Shown here: piece by piece, positions 18,761 to 27,370 of the stretch | How the letters are laid out: each line of letters starts with the position of its first letter | Position numbering within the stretch: position 1 is the first letter of the stretch | NCBI RefSeq assembly: GCF_013249045.1 | Contig: NZ_JABRWP010000009.1 | Location: 1 to 64,000, forward strand | Reading direction: 5' to 3' | Length of the DNA: 64,000 bases | DNA from: Winogradskyella eckloniae | GTDB lineage: Bacteria > Bacteroidota > Bacteroidia > Flavobacteriales > Flavobacteriaceae | Translations under genes and position numbers: made by a program | The notes under the pieces: generated by a model | Database searches by the model: none | Seen by the model: the letters and a program-made list of their open reading frames with translations, nothing else | What the model was told of the DNA's origin: nothing

Positions 18761-19477
18761 TTAATCTTTCTGAATAATAAATATTGCAGGTCGCTTGTGC
18801 AAATCTTCTTTATTGTGTTTCCAATCTTTAGCTGGTTTTGTTCTAATAAACTCGGTAGGTAATGTTAAATCACAAGCCACACAAACTTTTGTGCTAGGAT
18901 GTAAAGTGTTTGCCAAATCATCAAGCATTTTCATGTTTCTGTATGGTGTTTCAATAAAAATTTGTGCTTGATTGTGTTCTGAAGATAACCGTTCTAAGGT
19001 TTTTAATTTTGTTTTTCTTTCATGACGATCAATAGGTAAGTAGCCATTAAAAGTAAAGCTTTGGCCGTTCATACCAGAAGCCATGAGCGCCAAAGTAATG
19101 GATGAAGGCCCAACAAGAGGTACAACTTTTATGTTCATTTGGTGTGCCAAGGCAACGATATCTGCACCAGGATCTGCTATCGCAGGACAGCCAGCTTCTG
19201 ATAATAATCCTATGGAATGCCCTTCTATACAACTGTTTAAATAAGTGTTACGTTCTGTTTCTGTTGTATACTTATTCAGCACCTTTAGTTTTAACGAAGG
19301 TTGTGATTTGCTCGGCGAAACACGTTTAATAAAGCGTCTAGCTGTCTTTTCGTTTTCAACAATGTAATATTCTACATCTTCAATGATTTTTTTTATAGAT
19401 ATAGGTAAAACTTCAAGTGGTGGATTATCACCTAATCGTGTAGGTATAAGATATAATGTTCCTTTAGTGGTGCTCAT
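18761..19477 (-). CDS. RsmI-like SAM-dependent methyltransferase
   Basis: A 238-residue tetrapyrrole-methylase-fold protein. It resembles RsmI, which 2'-O-methylates C1402 of 16S rRNA: N-terminal GTLYLIPTRLGD stands where RsmI has TPIGNL, and GLLSEAGCPAIADPGADIV (about 91-109) corresponds to the SDAGTPLISDPG loop. PLVGPSSITLALMASG follows. In Bacteroidota a divergent paralogue exists beside true RsmI, and the altered N-terminal loop fits that group, so I withhold the symbol. Its start overlaps the preceding stop by one base (TAATG). Confidence 0.82.
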   Translation of the reverse strand: MSTTKGTLYLIPTRLGDNPPLEVLPISIKKIIEDVEYYIVENEKTARRFIKRVSPSKSQPSLKLKVLNKYTTETERNTYLNSCIEGHSIGLLSEAGCPAIADPGADIVALAHQMNIKVVPLVGPSSITLALMASGMNGQSFTFNGYLPIDRHERKTKLKTLERLSSEHNQAQIFIETPYRNMKMLDDLANTLHPSTKVCVACDLTLPTEFIRTKPAKDWKHNKEDLHKRPAIFIIQKD

Positions 19478-20901
19478 TAATTTTTAACAAGTTTATGAAT
19501 GGATTGTTCGCCGTTTGTACTTTGTATGTTCAATAAATAAATACCTTCTGAGATATCTGAAGTTTCAATTTTTTGAATCGTATTGGTACTTCGAGGGATT
19601 GATTTTATTAATTTTCCTTGCAGATCAAAGATAAGAATGGTTGTGTATAGCTGGTTGGTATTGTTGATACCAAAATTAATATGGACTTCATTTTTAATTG
19701 GATTAGGATACACAGAGATCGATGACAATGAATTTTGATCCACACCTAAAGTATTATCAATTATTTTATAAATACTACCTGAGGTTAAATCAGACACGTA
19801 CAATTCACCATTAAAATCTTCACCAAAAGCACTCCAGTTTCCATTGAAATCGTTTAAGGTTCTTAACCACGTGTCATTAGTTTCATCGTAATTTAGAAAC
19901 CCAATTTCTTGACTGCAGTAATCTGCAAAAAAATATAAACCAGTTAAATTTGGAAATGCCGTTCCTCGGTATCTATAGCCACCTGTTATTGAGCATTTTG
20001 ATTCGCCATCACCAAAATGATTATAACCACCAATAGGATAAGTATATGAGTTAGGTTCTGAGCAATCATCTGAGTTGTATACCGCATTACCTTCATAACA
20101 ACGCCAGCCATAATTTAATCCTACAGCAGCATTGGCTGCGGTAGCAAAATTAATTTCCTCGTAGGCATTTTGCCCAACATCAGCAATCCATATATCACCA
20201 TTTAACCGATCAAAAGAAAATTTCCATGGATTTCTCAGTCCGTAAGCCCATATTTCACCATTAACATTAGGGTTGCCTACAAACGGGTTATCTGCAGGTA
20301 TGCTATAGTTATGTATTGGTGTGGTAGCATTTATATCTATTCTTAATATTTTGCCTAAATAATTTAATGTGTTTTGGGCATTATTTAACGGGTCACCTCC
20401 AGAACCACCATCACCTGTTGAAATATAGAGAAAGCCATCGGCTCCAAATGCTAAATCGCCTCCATTGTGGTTGCTGTAAGGCTGGTCAAATGAGAGAATA
20501 TTAAATTCTGAATTTATATCTGCAAGCAAAGGGTTGGTAGCGTCTCTTGTAAATCTAGACACTACTGTATTTCCAAGATTATCAATGTAATTAACAAAAA
20601 AGTAACCGTTAGTCTCATAATCTGGATGAAAAGCTAAGCCCAAAAGACCTCTTTCGTTTCCGGTATCTATAACAAGGTTATCTATGTTTAAAAACGCTGT
20701 ACTTTCTATTGATCCGTCTGGCTGAACTATTTTAATATAACCATCTTGTTCTACCACATAAAGTTTGTTGTCACCAGCATGTTTTATGTTTACAGGATTA
20801 CTAAATCCTGAAGCAAAAAACTCTAAATCAAAATCTTGCGAAAATAATGATGGCATTGTGAAAATCGTAAAAACAATAAGTGCTAGCGTAAACTTCATCA
20901 T
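19477..20901 (-). CDS. Secreted PQQ-type sugar dehydrogenase-like protein with T9SS tail
   Basis: A 474-residue secreted protein: signal peptide about 1-21, then a six-bladed propeller of the soluble glucose dehydrogenase family from about 25 to 380 (GFSNPVNIKHAGDNKLYVVEQDGYI; NERGLLGLAFHPDYETNGYFFVNY; HNGGDLAFGADGFLYISTGDGG). The C-terminal 75 residues (VYPNPIKNEVHINFG, then GIYLLNIQS) form a type A T9SS sorting domain that would be removed on secretion or attachment. The start is an ATG pair at 20901/20898; the frame further upstream is not plausible as a signal. Actual substrate and PQQ dependence are inferred from family only. Confidence 0.9.
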   Translation of the reverse strand: MMKFTLALIVFTIFTMPSLFSQDFDLEFFASGFSNPVNIKHAGDNKLYVVEQDGYIKIVQPDGSIESTAFLNIDNLVIDTGNERGLLGLAFHPDYETNGYFFVNYIDNLGNTVVSRFTRDATNPLLADINSEFNILSFDQPYSNHNGGDLAFGADGFLYISTGDGGSGGDPLNNAQNTLNYLGKILRIDINATTPIHNYSIPADNPFVGNPNVNGEIWAYGLRNPWKFSFDRLNGDIWIADVGQNAYEEINFATAANAAVGLNYGWRCYEGNAVYNSDDCSEPNSYTYPIGGYNHFGDGESKCSITGGYRYRGTAFPNLTGLYFFADYCSQEIGFLNYDETNDTWLRTLNDFNGNWSAFGEDFNGELYVSDLTSGSIYKIIDNTLGVDQNSLSSISVYPNPIKNEVHINFGINNTNQLYTTILIFDLQGKLIKSIPRSTNTIQKIETSDISEGIYLLNIQSTNGEQSIHKLVKN

Positions 20902-20953
20902 AATGTTATTAATAATTCTAGCTACTAATTTACAAAAAACCAACTTAGTTCTC

Positions 20954-21415
20954 TTAAGTTTTATGGTTAAAGGATTTAATTAAGATATCACAAGTTTCAT
21001 TAATTAATTGGTGGACATATTCAAAATCGCTTTGATCACCATAATATGGATCTGGCATATTTTTATTTTGAATATTTTCATTAGCATCTAGAAACAATTT
21101 AACTTTTGCGATGTCGTCATTATTTCGAGATAAATTAATAATATTAGCGTAGTTTGATTGATCCATAGCATAGATATAATCAAAGGCATCAAAATCTAAA
21201 ACTGTAAATTGTCTTGCAGATTGTGAGCTAATATCAATGTTGTGTTTTTTAGCAACTGTAATAGAGCGTCTGTCTGGTGCATTACCGACATGGTAAGCGG
21301 CTGTGCCAGCAGAATCCACTAAAAAATGTTCTGTAGGAAGTTTAGACTGCATAATTCCGTGAGCTAATGGTGAGCGACAAATGTTCCCCAAGCAAACCAT
21401 TAAAATACGCGTCAT
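20954..21415 (-). CDS. Low-molecular-weight protein-tyrosine-phosphatase
   Basis: A 153-residue cytosolic phosphatase. The P-loop is VCLGNICRSPLA with nucleophile Cys8 and Arg14 (C-x5-R), and the general acid lies in NMPDPYYGD near 120. These fix the class. No kinase or capsule cluster is adjacent; dnaA precedes it by 12 bases and may be co-transcribed. Substrate unknown. Confidence 0.93.
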   Translation of the reverse strand: MTRILMVCLGNICRSPLAHGIMQSKLPTEHFLVDSAGTAAYHVGNAPDRRSITVAKKHNIDISSQSARQFTVLDFDAFDYIYAMDQSNYANIINLSRNNDDIAKVKLFLDANENIQNKNMPDPYYGDQSDFEYVHQLINETCDILIKSFNHKT

Positions 21416-21427
21416 AATAGGTGGTAA

Positions 21428-22855
21428 TTAAAGTGCTAGCTTTTTAGATAAATCTTCTACGTATTTTCTAAACTGCTTATCTGTTGAAGATAAATTGTCA
21501 ACGGTTTTACACGCATGAAGTACTGTTGCATGATCACGTTGACCTATTTGTGATCCAATACTTGCTAATGACGCTTTGGTGTATTTTTTTGCAAAAAACA
21601 TGGCTAATTGACGTGCCTGAACAATATGGCGTTTACGTGTTTTAGATTGTAACGTGTTAACATCCATTTGAAAATAATCTGAAACCACTTTTTGAATATA
21701 ATCAATAGAGACTTCGCGCTTCGTGTTTTTAACAAACTTCTCAACGATATCCTTTGCCAGATTAATAGTGATTTCTTTTTTGTTGAATGATGATTGTGCA
21801 ATTAATGAAATAATAGCACCTTCTAATTCTCTAACGTTTGTTTTTATATGCTTTGCAACGTATTCTATAATTTCTTCTGGCATTTCTACGCCATCTCTAT
21901 AAAGCTTGTTCTTTAAAATAGAAACTCTAGTTTCAAAATCTGGAGTTTGTAATTCTGCAGAAAGTCCCCATTTAAAACGCGATAATAAGCGTTGTTCAAT
22001 ATCTTGCATATCCACAGGCGCTTTATCACTTGTTAGAATAACTTGTTTTCCATTTTGATGCAAATGGTTAAAGATATGGAAGAATACATCTTGCGTACCT
22101 GTTTTACCAGATAAGAATTGTACGTCATCAATTATTAAAACATCTATAATTTGATAGAAGTGAATAAAGTCATTTCTATTATTCTTTTTTACAGAATCAA
22201 TATACTGTTGCGTAAACTTTTCAGCAGAAATATATAAAACTGTTTTCTCAGGATATTTGTCTTTAATATCAACACCAATGGCATGCGCTAAATGTGTTTT
22301 TCCTAAACCAACACCGCCAAAAATTAAAAGCGGGTTAAACGACGTACCACCAGGTTTATTTGCTACTGCAATTCCGGCATTTCTAGCTAATCGGTTAGAA
22401 TCGCCTTCTAAGTAGTTTTCAAAACTATAACTTGGGTTTAGTTGTGATTCAATTTTTACATTTCTAATCCCAGGAATAATAAACGGGTTTCTAAGCTCAG
22501 GGCTTTTGTTGTTGAAAGGGACGTCTACATCTTGCGATTTTACTGCAGATCTGTTTGAGCTAGGAATTTTTTCTGTAAAAGGTTGTTTGTTGCCATAGGT
22601 GTTTTCCATTTTAATAACGTACACCAATTTAGCATCTTCGCCTAACTCTTTGGTCAGTGAAACTTTTAAGATTTTTACATAATGCTCTTCTAGCCACTCA
22701 TAGAAAAACTTACTTGGTACTTGAATGCTTAATGCATTACCAGAAAGTTTAACAGCATCTATAGGTTCAAACCATGTTTTGTAGGCTTGTGGTTGTATAT
22801 TATCCTTAATAAAGGCAAGACAATTACTCCATACAGATTGCGCTGTGTTCTCCAT
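21428..22855 (-). CDS. dnaA: Chromosomal replication initiator DnaA
   Basis: A 475-residue AAA+ initiator that binds DnaA boxes and opens the origin. The four-domain layout is intact: N-terminal oligomerisation region 1-90, a linker about 90-140, the ATPase with Walker A GGVGLGKTHLAH (about 180-191) and Walker B DVLIIDDVQFL, and the C-terminal DNA-binding domain with the signature GQRDHATVLHACKTV (about 437-451). The short intergenic region upstream shows no cluster of DnaA boxes, so the origin is not evident here. The leader contains a terminator-like hairpin, described separately. Confidence 0.97.
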   Translation of the reverse strand: MENTAQSVWSNCLAFIKDNIQPQAYKTWFEPIDAVKLSGNALSIQVPSKFFYEWLEEHYVKILKVSLTKELGEDAKLVYVIKMENTYGNKQPFTEKIPSSNRSAVKSQDVDVPFNNKSPELRNPFIIPGIRNVKIESQLNPSYSFENYLEGDSNRLARNAGIAVANKPGGTSFNPLLIFGGVGLGKTHLAHAIGVDIKDKYPEKTVLYISAEKFTQQYIDSVKKNNRNDFIHFYQIIDVLIIDDVQFLSGKTGTQDVFFHIFNHLHQNGKQVILTSDKAPVDMQDIEQRLLSRFKWGLSAELQTPDFETRVSILKNKLYRDGVEMPEEIIEYVAKHIKTNVRELEGAIISLIAQSSFNKKEITINLAKDIVEKFVKNTKREVSIDYIQKVVSDYFQMDVNTLQSKTRKRHIVQARQLAMFFAKKYTKASLASIGSQIGQRDHATVLHACKTVDNLSSTDKQFRKYVEDLSKKLAL

Positions 22856-22893
22856 GCGTTTAAGATAAGTTTTTTGTTGTTAGTTATATTAGC

Positions 22894-22944
22894 AAAAAAA
22901 AAGAGAATTAGGATTCTCTAGTTGTTTTGAACGAGGCAAATATG
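22894..22944 (-). promoter_or_regulatory. dnaA promoter followed by terminator-like hairpin
   Basis: On the minus strand CATATTTG (22937-22944, one mismatch to TAnnTTTG) is the best promoter candidate before dnaA. Downstream of it, still before the start codon at 22855, the arms ATTCTCT (22913-22919) and AGAGAAT (22902-22908) form a 7-bp hairpin with a 4-base loop, followed directly by a T9 run. The gene on the other side is divergent, so no upstream minus-strand gene needs a terminator here. It looks like an attenuator, though the stem is AT-rich and weak. Confidence 0.55.
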
Positions 22945-23055
22945 TGAACAAAATTCTTAATAAAAAAATTAAAAAGTTTTGAATATTTAGAAATTTTTCC
23001 TCATGTTTAAAACGACTTTAAAATTACAAAATAAATCCTAAACAATTCTATATAA

Positions 23056-23463
23056 ATGAATTTTAATGAAACGGAAATACGAGTACGTTATGGTGAAACA
23101 GACCAAATGGGTGTTGTATACCACGCTAATTACGCTGTATACTTTGAAGTAGGAAGAACGGAGTGGTTACGCGAGTATGGCCTTAGTTATAGTGGAATGG
23201 AAGCGGATGGTATAATGTTGCCTGTTGTATCACTTTGTATAAACTACAAAAGTTCAGCACGTTATGATGATGTGCTTAAAGTAAAAACTACACTAAAAAA
23301 AATGCCGTCTGCTTCAATAGAATTTGAGTATGAATTACGAAATGAAGCTAACATTTTATTAGCAACAGGAAGTACTGTTTTGGCTTTTATTGATGTGAAA
23401 AGAAATAGACCTATGCGATGTCCAAAATATCTTTTAGATAAACTGCAAAATTATTCGTTATAA
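23056..23463 (+). CDS. Acyl-CoA thioesterase, YbgC/4-hydroxybenzoyl-CoA type
   Basis: A 135-residue hotdog-fold thioesterase. The N-terminus RVRYGETDQMGVVYHANYAVYFEVGRTEWLR is the family signature, with the catalytic Asp in GETDQMG (Asp16 or so). Length is normal. It hydrolyses acyl-CoA esters; chain preference cannot be read from sequence. It is divergent from dnaA and its 3' end overlaps the convergent YigZ gene by 6 bases. Confidence 0.9.
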   Translation: MNFNETEIRVRYGETDQMGVVYHANYAVYFEVGRTEWLREYGLSYSGMEADGIMLPVVSLCINYKSSARYDDVLKVKTTLKKMPSASIEFEYELRNEANILLATGSTVLAFIDVKRNRPMRCPKYLLDKLQNYSL

Positions 23464-24066
23464 TTCTTTTATTTCAACGCCAAAAAATTGATTGAAGAGG
23501 TCAAAAATTCTTGAACCGTCATTTTTTCTGACAGATATTTCTAACAAACAATTCAATTCTAACGTTTGATTTGTGATTTCGACCTCATTTTCTTTTAATA
23601 ATCGCATCACTTTACTCATGTTTTTATATTCAAATTTGAGTACATAAGTTGTGTTTATAGTTCTTTCTACAATCTTGCAAGCTTGCATAGTTAGTTGTGC
23701 TGCAGTTCTATAGGCATTTATTAAACCACCTACACCTAATTTTACACCACCATAATATCTCACAACGATGATTAAGATATTGGTGACTTCAAAAGATTGT
23801 ATTTGTCCATAAATTGGCATACCAGCTGAATTGCTTGGTTCTCCATCATCATTGGCTCTATATTGAATAGTTTCTGTACCAATCTGGTAAGCGTAGCACC
23901 AATGTCTGGCAGAATAATGTTCTTTCTTTACGTCTTCAAGGTGTTGCTTAATTTGATCTTCATTGTTAACAGGAAATGCAAAACCAAAAAACTTACTGTT
24001 TTTATCTTTGAATATTTCGCCTTCTGCAGGTTCTAAAATTGTTTTGTATAAATCTTCCTCTGTCAT
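23458..24066 (-). CDS. YigZ/IMPACT-family protein
   Basis: A 202-residue cytosolic protein. The IMPACT N-terminal domain occupies 15-125 with SKFFGFAFPV, HYSARHWCYAY, DDGEPSNSAGMPI and VVRYYGGVKLGVGGLINAYR, all typical. A DUF1949-like ferredoxin-type domain fills the C-terminus. Eukaryotic IMPACT modulates Gcn2; the bacterial role is not settled, although association with ribosomes has been suggested. Convergent and overlapping by 6 bases with the thioesterase gene, no shared transcript expected. Confidence 0.9.
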   Translation of the reverse strand: MTEEDLYKTILEPAEGEIFKDKNSKFFGFAFPVNNEDQIKQHLEDVKKEHYSARHWCYAYQIGTETIQYRANDDGEPSNSAGMPIYGQIQSFEVTNILIIVVRYYGGVKLGVGGLINAYRTAAQLTMQACKIVERTINTTYVLKFEYKNMSKVMRLLKENEVEITNQTLELNCLLEISVRKNDGSRIFDLFNQFFGVEIKEL

Positions 24067-24287
24067 TCTGTAAGATAGTTAATATCACTTCGACAAAAAT
24101 ACCAATACACTTATTATATAAACGCTATAATATAATTAATAGTCATTTTTTTCGATGTGAAGTGGGCTTTCTATGACAATTAATTTTATTAACAATTAGA
24201 TTATTGTATAGAATACATTTTTTAATAAATAAAGTTTAAAATGTTCTATAAATTTACTTATATTTTAGTCTTAAATTTTAAATATCA

Positions 24288-25871
24288 ATGGTGAAAATAA
24301 ATTTACTAGTCTTCTTACTGTCTTTTAATGTTATTATGGCTCAAGATCAAGAAACGATTGGCTTAGTTTATAATGATTTTAATGAAACCAAATCAGAGGG
24401 CTATACATTAATTAAGCCTACAAATGATAATAGAGTGTTTTTAATTAATAACTGTGGAGAGGTTGTTAACCAATGGGATGCCACAGGAGATGGTGTGAGC
24501 AGATCTTATTTTTTAGAAAATGGGGATTTATTATTGAGTAATGGGAGTGATGCAGAAATTAGAGATTGGGATAATAATATAGTTTGGAGTATTTCTTATA
24601 GTGACCTTGGTTTTGTAACTCATCATGATATTGCTCCATTATCTAATGGTAATTTTTTAGTCTTAGTGAGAGATGTTTACTCTAAAAGTGAAATGGTAGG
24701 TCATGGGTTAGATGTTTCTTTTCCTGATGATGATTTTCAGCTTGAGCGAATAATAGAAATTGAGCCATTAGGCAGTAATTCCGCAAACATTGTCTGGGAA
24801 TGGAAAGCTTTTGATCATTTAATTCAAGATTTCGATAGTTCTAAAGATAATTATGGTGTTGTTGCAAATAATCCACAATTACTTGATCTTAATTATGGAA
24901 ATCAATCAAATTTTATGCATGTAAATGCTATAAATTATAATGAAGAATTAGATCAAATTGTATTTTCAGCAAGAAATTTAAACGAAATTTATATAATTGA
25001 TCACAGTACTACAACCATAGAGGCAGGAGGACACGATGGTGGAATCTATGGGAAAGGAGGCGATATACTTTGGAGATGGGGAAACCCAGAAGTTTATGAC
25101 AAGGGTGTAGTCGCAGACCGTAAATTAAATGGTCAACACGATGTAAAATGGATTACTGAAGGACCTAATCAAGGTAAAATTTCTGTATTTAATAACGCTG
25201 GTTATGGTAGTGATTTTGCTGCATCGTCTATTCATATTATCGATCAAAACCATATCGAAGGCGTCTACACTTTAAATTCCGGTAAATATTTACCTGAAGA
25301 TTATTTTTGGTCATGGGATGGTGTAATAATGAATACTGTTATGCATGAAGGTAAAAAATGTGGCGTGCAAATTATGTCTAATGGTAATGCTTTAATTATC
25401 GAATCTGGCAAAGGAAGAATTACAGAAGTAGATAATATGGGTAATGTAATATGGGTTTATATTATTCCTGCAGGTAATAATTCTAATTATAATCAATTCT
25501 CACAGCCAGGTGTAAATGAAGCTTTTAGAGCGACCAGATATTCTGAAAATTATATTGGTTTTAATGGATTAACTTTTAATAACACCGGAATTATAGAAGA
25601 TGTAAACTCTATTTCAGCTAATTGTGTTAATATGTTATCTGACGATGATTCTTACTTTGTGAATTTAAATGTATATCCTAATCCCACAAAAACTATTTTA
25701 AATTTCACAAAGCAAATCGATGAAATTAAAGTTTACGATATATCAGGAAAAGTTGTGCTAAACAAAGCTAACTCTGATTTTGTAAACCTTGAAAGTTTAC
25801 GAATAGGTTTATATCTTATTAGACTTATTGAAGATGAGAAATCCGTGATTTTTAAAATTACAAAGAATTAA
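24288..25871 (+). CDS. Secreted arylsulfotransferase-like propeller protein with T9SS tail
   Basis: A 527-residue secreted protein: signal peptide 1-18 (VIMAQ), then a repeated WD-like propeller resembling aryl-sulfate sulfotransferases (GYTLIKPTNDNRVFLINNCGEVVNQWD; THHDIAPLSNGNFLVLV; NFMHVNAINYNEELDQIVFSARNLNEIYIID; LNGQHDVKWI). The His-rich positions THHD, FMHVNA and GQHD correspond to the substrate-site histidines expected in the family, although I cannot align them exactly. The tail (VYPNPTKTILNFTKQ to the end) is a type A T9SS sorting domain. Natural sulfate donors and acceptors are unknown, and relatives of this fold without the activity exist. Confidence 0.85.
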   Translation: MVKINLLVFLLSFNVIMAQDQETIGLVYNDFNETKSEGYTLIKPTNDNRVFLINNCGEVVNQWDATGDGVSRSYFLENGDLLLSNGSDAEIRDWDNNIVWSISYSDLGFVTHHDIAPLSNGNFLVLVRDVYSKSEMVGHGLDVSFPDDDFQLERIIEIEPLGSNSANIVWEWKAFDHLIQDFDSSKDNYGVVANNPQLLDLNYGNQSNFMHVNAINYNEELDQIVFSARNLNEIYIIDHSTTTIEAGGHDGGIYGKGGDILWRWGNPEVYDKGVVADRKLNGQHDVKWITEGPNQGKISVFNNAGYGSDFAASSIHIIDQNHIEGVYTLNSGKYLPEDYFWSWDGVIMNTVMHEGKKCGVQIMSNGNALIIESGKGRITEVDNMGNVIWVYIIPAGNNSNYNQFSQPGVNEAFRATRYSENYIGFNGLTFNNTGIIEDVNSISANCVNMLSDDDSYFVNLNVYPNPTKTILNFTKQIDEIKVYDISGKVVLNKANSDFVNLESLRIGLYLIRLIEDEKSVIFKITKN

Positions 25872-25904
25872 GGTTATCATTGATTTTAGTTTCTAAAAAT
25901 TTGA

Positions 25905-26756
25905 TTACGTTAATGTAACTAATACAATTGATACGATAGCGATAACTATTCCAATCCAGTTTTTGTTTGAAATATGTTCTTTAAAGAATAACAAGCCAAT
26001 TAACGTAGAGATTGCTACTATAATCACATTATTAATAGTAAATACAGTAGAGCTTTCATAACCATCTACACGTAAGGCTTTTAATAAAAAATAAATTGAA
26101 GCATAATTAACGATACCGAGAGTAATACCAAAAGGTATACTTTTTAATTCGAAACGATTTTTTTCTTTTATAGCTTTGTAACTTAAAATTACTAATCCAA
26201 TAGTTGCAGCGACACCAAAAATCGTAGCTGAAAATAAAGGAATATTATCGTCAGGAGCAAAATGATTAACTGATGTATCTATAATTCCAGAACCAAAGAA
26301 TAGCATGACTGGTAGAAATATAGATGGCTTCAATACAGTGTTGTCTTTTGGTTTAATAGAGGTTAAATAAACGGCAAATAACGCTAATACTATACCAATG
26401 ATTTTTTGAGTACCAATACTTTCGTTATATACATAAATACCAAAAAGGATAGGAATTATAACACTCATTTTACTGGCAACTGAAGCTACAGAAAGTCCGT
26501 TTTTCTGTGCTGTCAATGCCATGACATTAAATATAGCTATAAATAAAAAACCTAATCCAAGCGCTCCATAAAACCAGCTTGCACCTAAAATTTGAGAAAT
26601 AATAACTTTACCATCGTAAAAGAATAAGCCAGCTATGCAGGCTGTAATATAATTTACAATTATAGCTTGTAGAGTATTAACCTTATGCTTGCTATAAAGT
26701 TTAAATAAAACAAATATTCCAGTTGATGATAGAATACTGAGAAGTAAATATATCAA
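25905..26756 (-). CDS. EamA/DMT-family transporter
   Basis: A 283-residue inner-membrane protein with about ten hydrophobic helices in two similar halves, as in the drug/metabolite transporter superfamily. The second half ends with TVFTINNVIIVAISTLIGLLFFKEHIS followed by NWIGIVIAIVSIVLV, the usual EamA signature. Substrate unknown. Start overlaps the HAD gene stop by 4 bases, so it is the last gene of the lipoprotein-ribD-HAD-EamA operon. Confidence 0.88.
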   Translation of the reverse strand: MIYLLLSILSSTGIFVLFKLYSKHKVNTLQAIIVNYITACIAGLFFYDGKVIISQILGASWFYGALGLGFLFIAIFNVMALTAQKNGLSVASVASKMSVIIPILFGIYVYNESIGTQKIIGIVLALFAVYLTSIKPKDNTVLKPSIFLPVMLFFGSGIIDTSVNHFAPDDNIPLFSATIFGVAATIGLVILSYKAIKEKNRFELKSIPFGITLGIVNYASIYFLLKALRVDGYESSTVFTINNVIIVAISTLIGLLFFKEHISNKNWIGIVIAIVSIVLVTLT

Positions 26757-27370
26757 AAGAGCGCTTTTTTAGTTTCAAATAGTGTCACCACATCTTCTGT
26801 TGTTTCATCAATATTCCATGTGTAAAACCCCATTTGGTCAGCAGTATCAGTGTTTTCTTTGGTGTCGTCAATAAATAGACATTCATTAGCGTTAAGCTTA
26901 TTTTCTATCAAAACATATTCAAAAATATCTTTGTTTGGTTTTCTAAAATGAATTTGCTGTGATAAATAAAAAACATCAAAACACGATTTAAACTCTTCAA
27001 AAAACGGAACCGTTTCCTTTACATAATCAATATGCATATCATTAGTATTGCTCAGTAATATAAGTTTGTATTCCTTTTGAAGTGCTAAGTTTTTAATAAA
27101 CGCTAAGCGATGCTCAGGAAAATCTTTAATGATACAATTCCAAGCCTTAATAAGGTCTGATTCGCTAATATTTGGAAATTTTGATTGGTAAAATGCAATA
27201 AATTCGGAAGTCGATATGTTCCCAACTTCGTAAAGTTGATTGGTTTCAATCATATCAGCATCAAAAGTCTCTAAGTTGAATAAATCTAAAGCATGTTGCA
27301 TAGCGCCTTGCTTATCAAGGTTAATAAATACATCACCAAAATCGAAAATTAAATTTTTAATCTTTTGCAT
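26753..27370 (-). CDS. HAD-superfamily phosphatase
   Basis: A 205-residue cytosolic phosphatase. HAD motif I is present as IFDFGDVFINLD (about 7-18), motif II as LLSNTND (about 103-109), the lysine in FRKPNKDIF near 146, and the acidic motif IV as CLFIDDTKENTDTA (about 163-176). The four-helix cap inserted after motif I fits subfamily IA. It overlaps ribD by 14 bases. In flavin synthesis the phosphatase after RibD is supplied by HAD enzymes in several bacteria, so a role in dephosphorylating the RibD product is tempting but inferred from position only. Confidence 0.88.
   Translation of the reverse strand: MQKIKNLIFDFGDVFINLDKQGAMQHALDLFNLETFDADMIETNQLYEVGNISTSEFIAFYQSKFPNISESDLIKAWNCIIKDFPEHRLAFIKNLALQKEYKLILLSNTNDMHIDYVKETVPFFEEFKSCFDVFYLSQQIHFRKPNKDIFEYVLIENKLNANECLFIDDTKENTDTADQMGFYTWNIDETTEDVVTLFETKKALF

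Noticed and set aside
22856..23055. Chromosomal origin next to dnaA
   Set aside because: No cluster of DnaA boxes (TTATCCACA-like) or 13-mer repeats is visible in the 200 bases upstream of dnaA or just after the gene.
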